Assembly: GCA_037044905.1 (NCBI GenBank)
Contig: JBAOKB010000004.1
Span: 1-64,000 of the forward strand
Direction of reading: 5' to 3'
DNA from: Hortaea werneckii
Lineage: Eukaryota; Ascomycota; Dothideomycetes; Mycosphaerellales; Teratosphaeriaceae
DNA: 64,000 nucleotides
Shown: positions 63,395-64,000 of the stretch, in pieces
Position numbering within the stretch: position 1 is the first letter of the stretch
Layout of the letters: each line of letters begins with the position of its first letter
Made by a program: the position numbers and the translations under genes
Notes under the pieces: generated by a model
What the model was told of the DNA's origin: nothing
Databases searched by the model: none
What the model saw: only the letters and a program-made list of their open reading frames with translations

Positions 63395-64000
63395 ATGCTG
63401 TGTAGCCCAAAATACTGCTGCCATCTTCGTCGCAGATTCTTATCAGGGTACGTTGCCACTGTCTTTCTTAACTTGAATTTACTGCCCTGATGATATCGCA
63501 ATAACTCACAGACCTGTACCGAACCCACATGTGGATTCATTATTGTTGTCCAACTGCTGTCTGATTGCTCGCCCTCTTCTTTCTACTGCAAACTTGTTTG
63601 CCATGAAGAGCGTATGCTAACCGGATTCATATAGATCGCGAGCTATCGAGAAGATGATTCAGCAGACGCCCGCCACATGCCCACGCCATTTATCTTGACC
63701 TAAGAATGAAACTGTTGGCCTGGACTGCTGTAGACTGTTGGCTTGGGGATAGCCGCGTAGCGCATTGTCGACGAATCACAGATAGCTACCAAAATCAGAC
63801 TGGATCTCGCATGAGATGACCCTCAGCGACCGCTTGCTCCTTCCACGTTTCATTCGTCGTGCATCCTTAGAGGGGCCCCTTGAGGAACGAGCCTGCGGAG
63901 TGCTTTGAGTGATGTGTCCATCCGCTTGATTGGTATACGTACGCTCCTATTTGAGCCCCACGAGGAAGACGGGAGGGAGACATTCGGGTCTGGCTTCAGT
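63395..64000. other. Right-edge intergenic sequence
   Basis: 606 bp after the phosphatase stop with no gene seen; the window ends here. Confidence 0.45.

Noticed and set aside
1..64000. CRISPR arrays, rRNA, tRNA genes, complete transposons
   Set aside because: None found on reading both strands; repeats present are tandem or degenerate without spacers, and the rvt gene lacks transposon partners.

Overview
The window is nuclear DNA of a filamentous ascomycete (Pezizomycotina). Genes are intron-poor and carry short GT-AG introns (about 45-120 bp, with a few of 170-250 bp) with GTAAGT/GTATGT/GTGAGT donors and CTAAC-like branch sites. The gene set is fungal: PtaB-type LIM-binding regulator, calcipressin, Pir-type wall protein, Ato/Gpr1 acetate transporter, choline sulfatase, SNU66, EAF3. 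A Dothideomycete is my best guess, but that is inference from overall flavour, not from a marker gene.

Left part (1-29.7 kb) is mostly conserved, housekeeping and dense: the 3' end of a TauD-type dioxygenase, a GH63-like glycosidase, phosphomannose isomerase, the ribosome-biogenesis factor TSR1, V-ATPase subunit B, the glutamine-rich regulator PtaB, a bifunctional 6-phosphofructo-2-kinase/fructose-2,6-bisphosphatase, calcipressin with two Crz1-like sites upstream, mitochondrial acetylornithine aminotransferase, a small cysteine-rich GPI-type secreted protein that has to be assembled from four exons, an Ato/Gpr1 transporter, and a 972-residue protein of the rvt class (domesticated cellular reverse transcriptases).

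Middle part (29.7-43.9 kb) looks like an accessory island: degenerate ~100-bp repeat arrays at both ends in opposite orientation, a perfect 136-bp tandem duplication, a 14-bp degenerate minisatellite, an orphan C-terminal half of a SNF2 helicase, a coiled-coil ORF with heptad repeats, an ORF interrupted by one in-frame TAA, and much sequence without recognisable genes.

Right part (43.9-64 kb) returns to conserved genes: peptidyl-tRNA hydrolase 2, choline sulfatase, a Pir/GPI wall protein whose repeat exons are tandemly duplicated together with their introns, tri-snRNP protein SNU66, the chromo/MRG protein EAF3, a protein with three consecutive perfect Zn2Cys6 clusters, and a histidine phosphatase ending in a textbook PCNA-binding (PIP) box and preceded by a four-codon uORF whose stop overlaps the main start. 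No operon-like logic applies. The points of most interest are the rvt gene with a changed catalytic motif A, the triple Zn2Cys6 protein, the PIP-box phosphatase, the intron-exon cassette duplication and the island.
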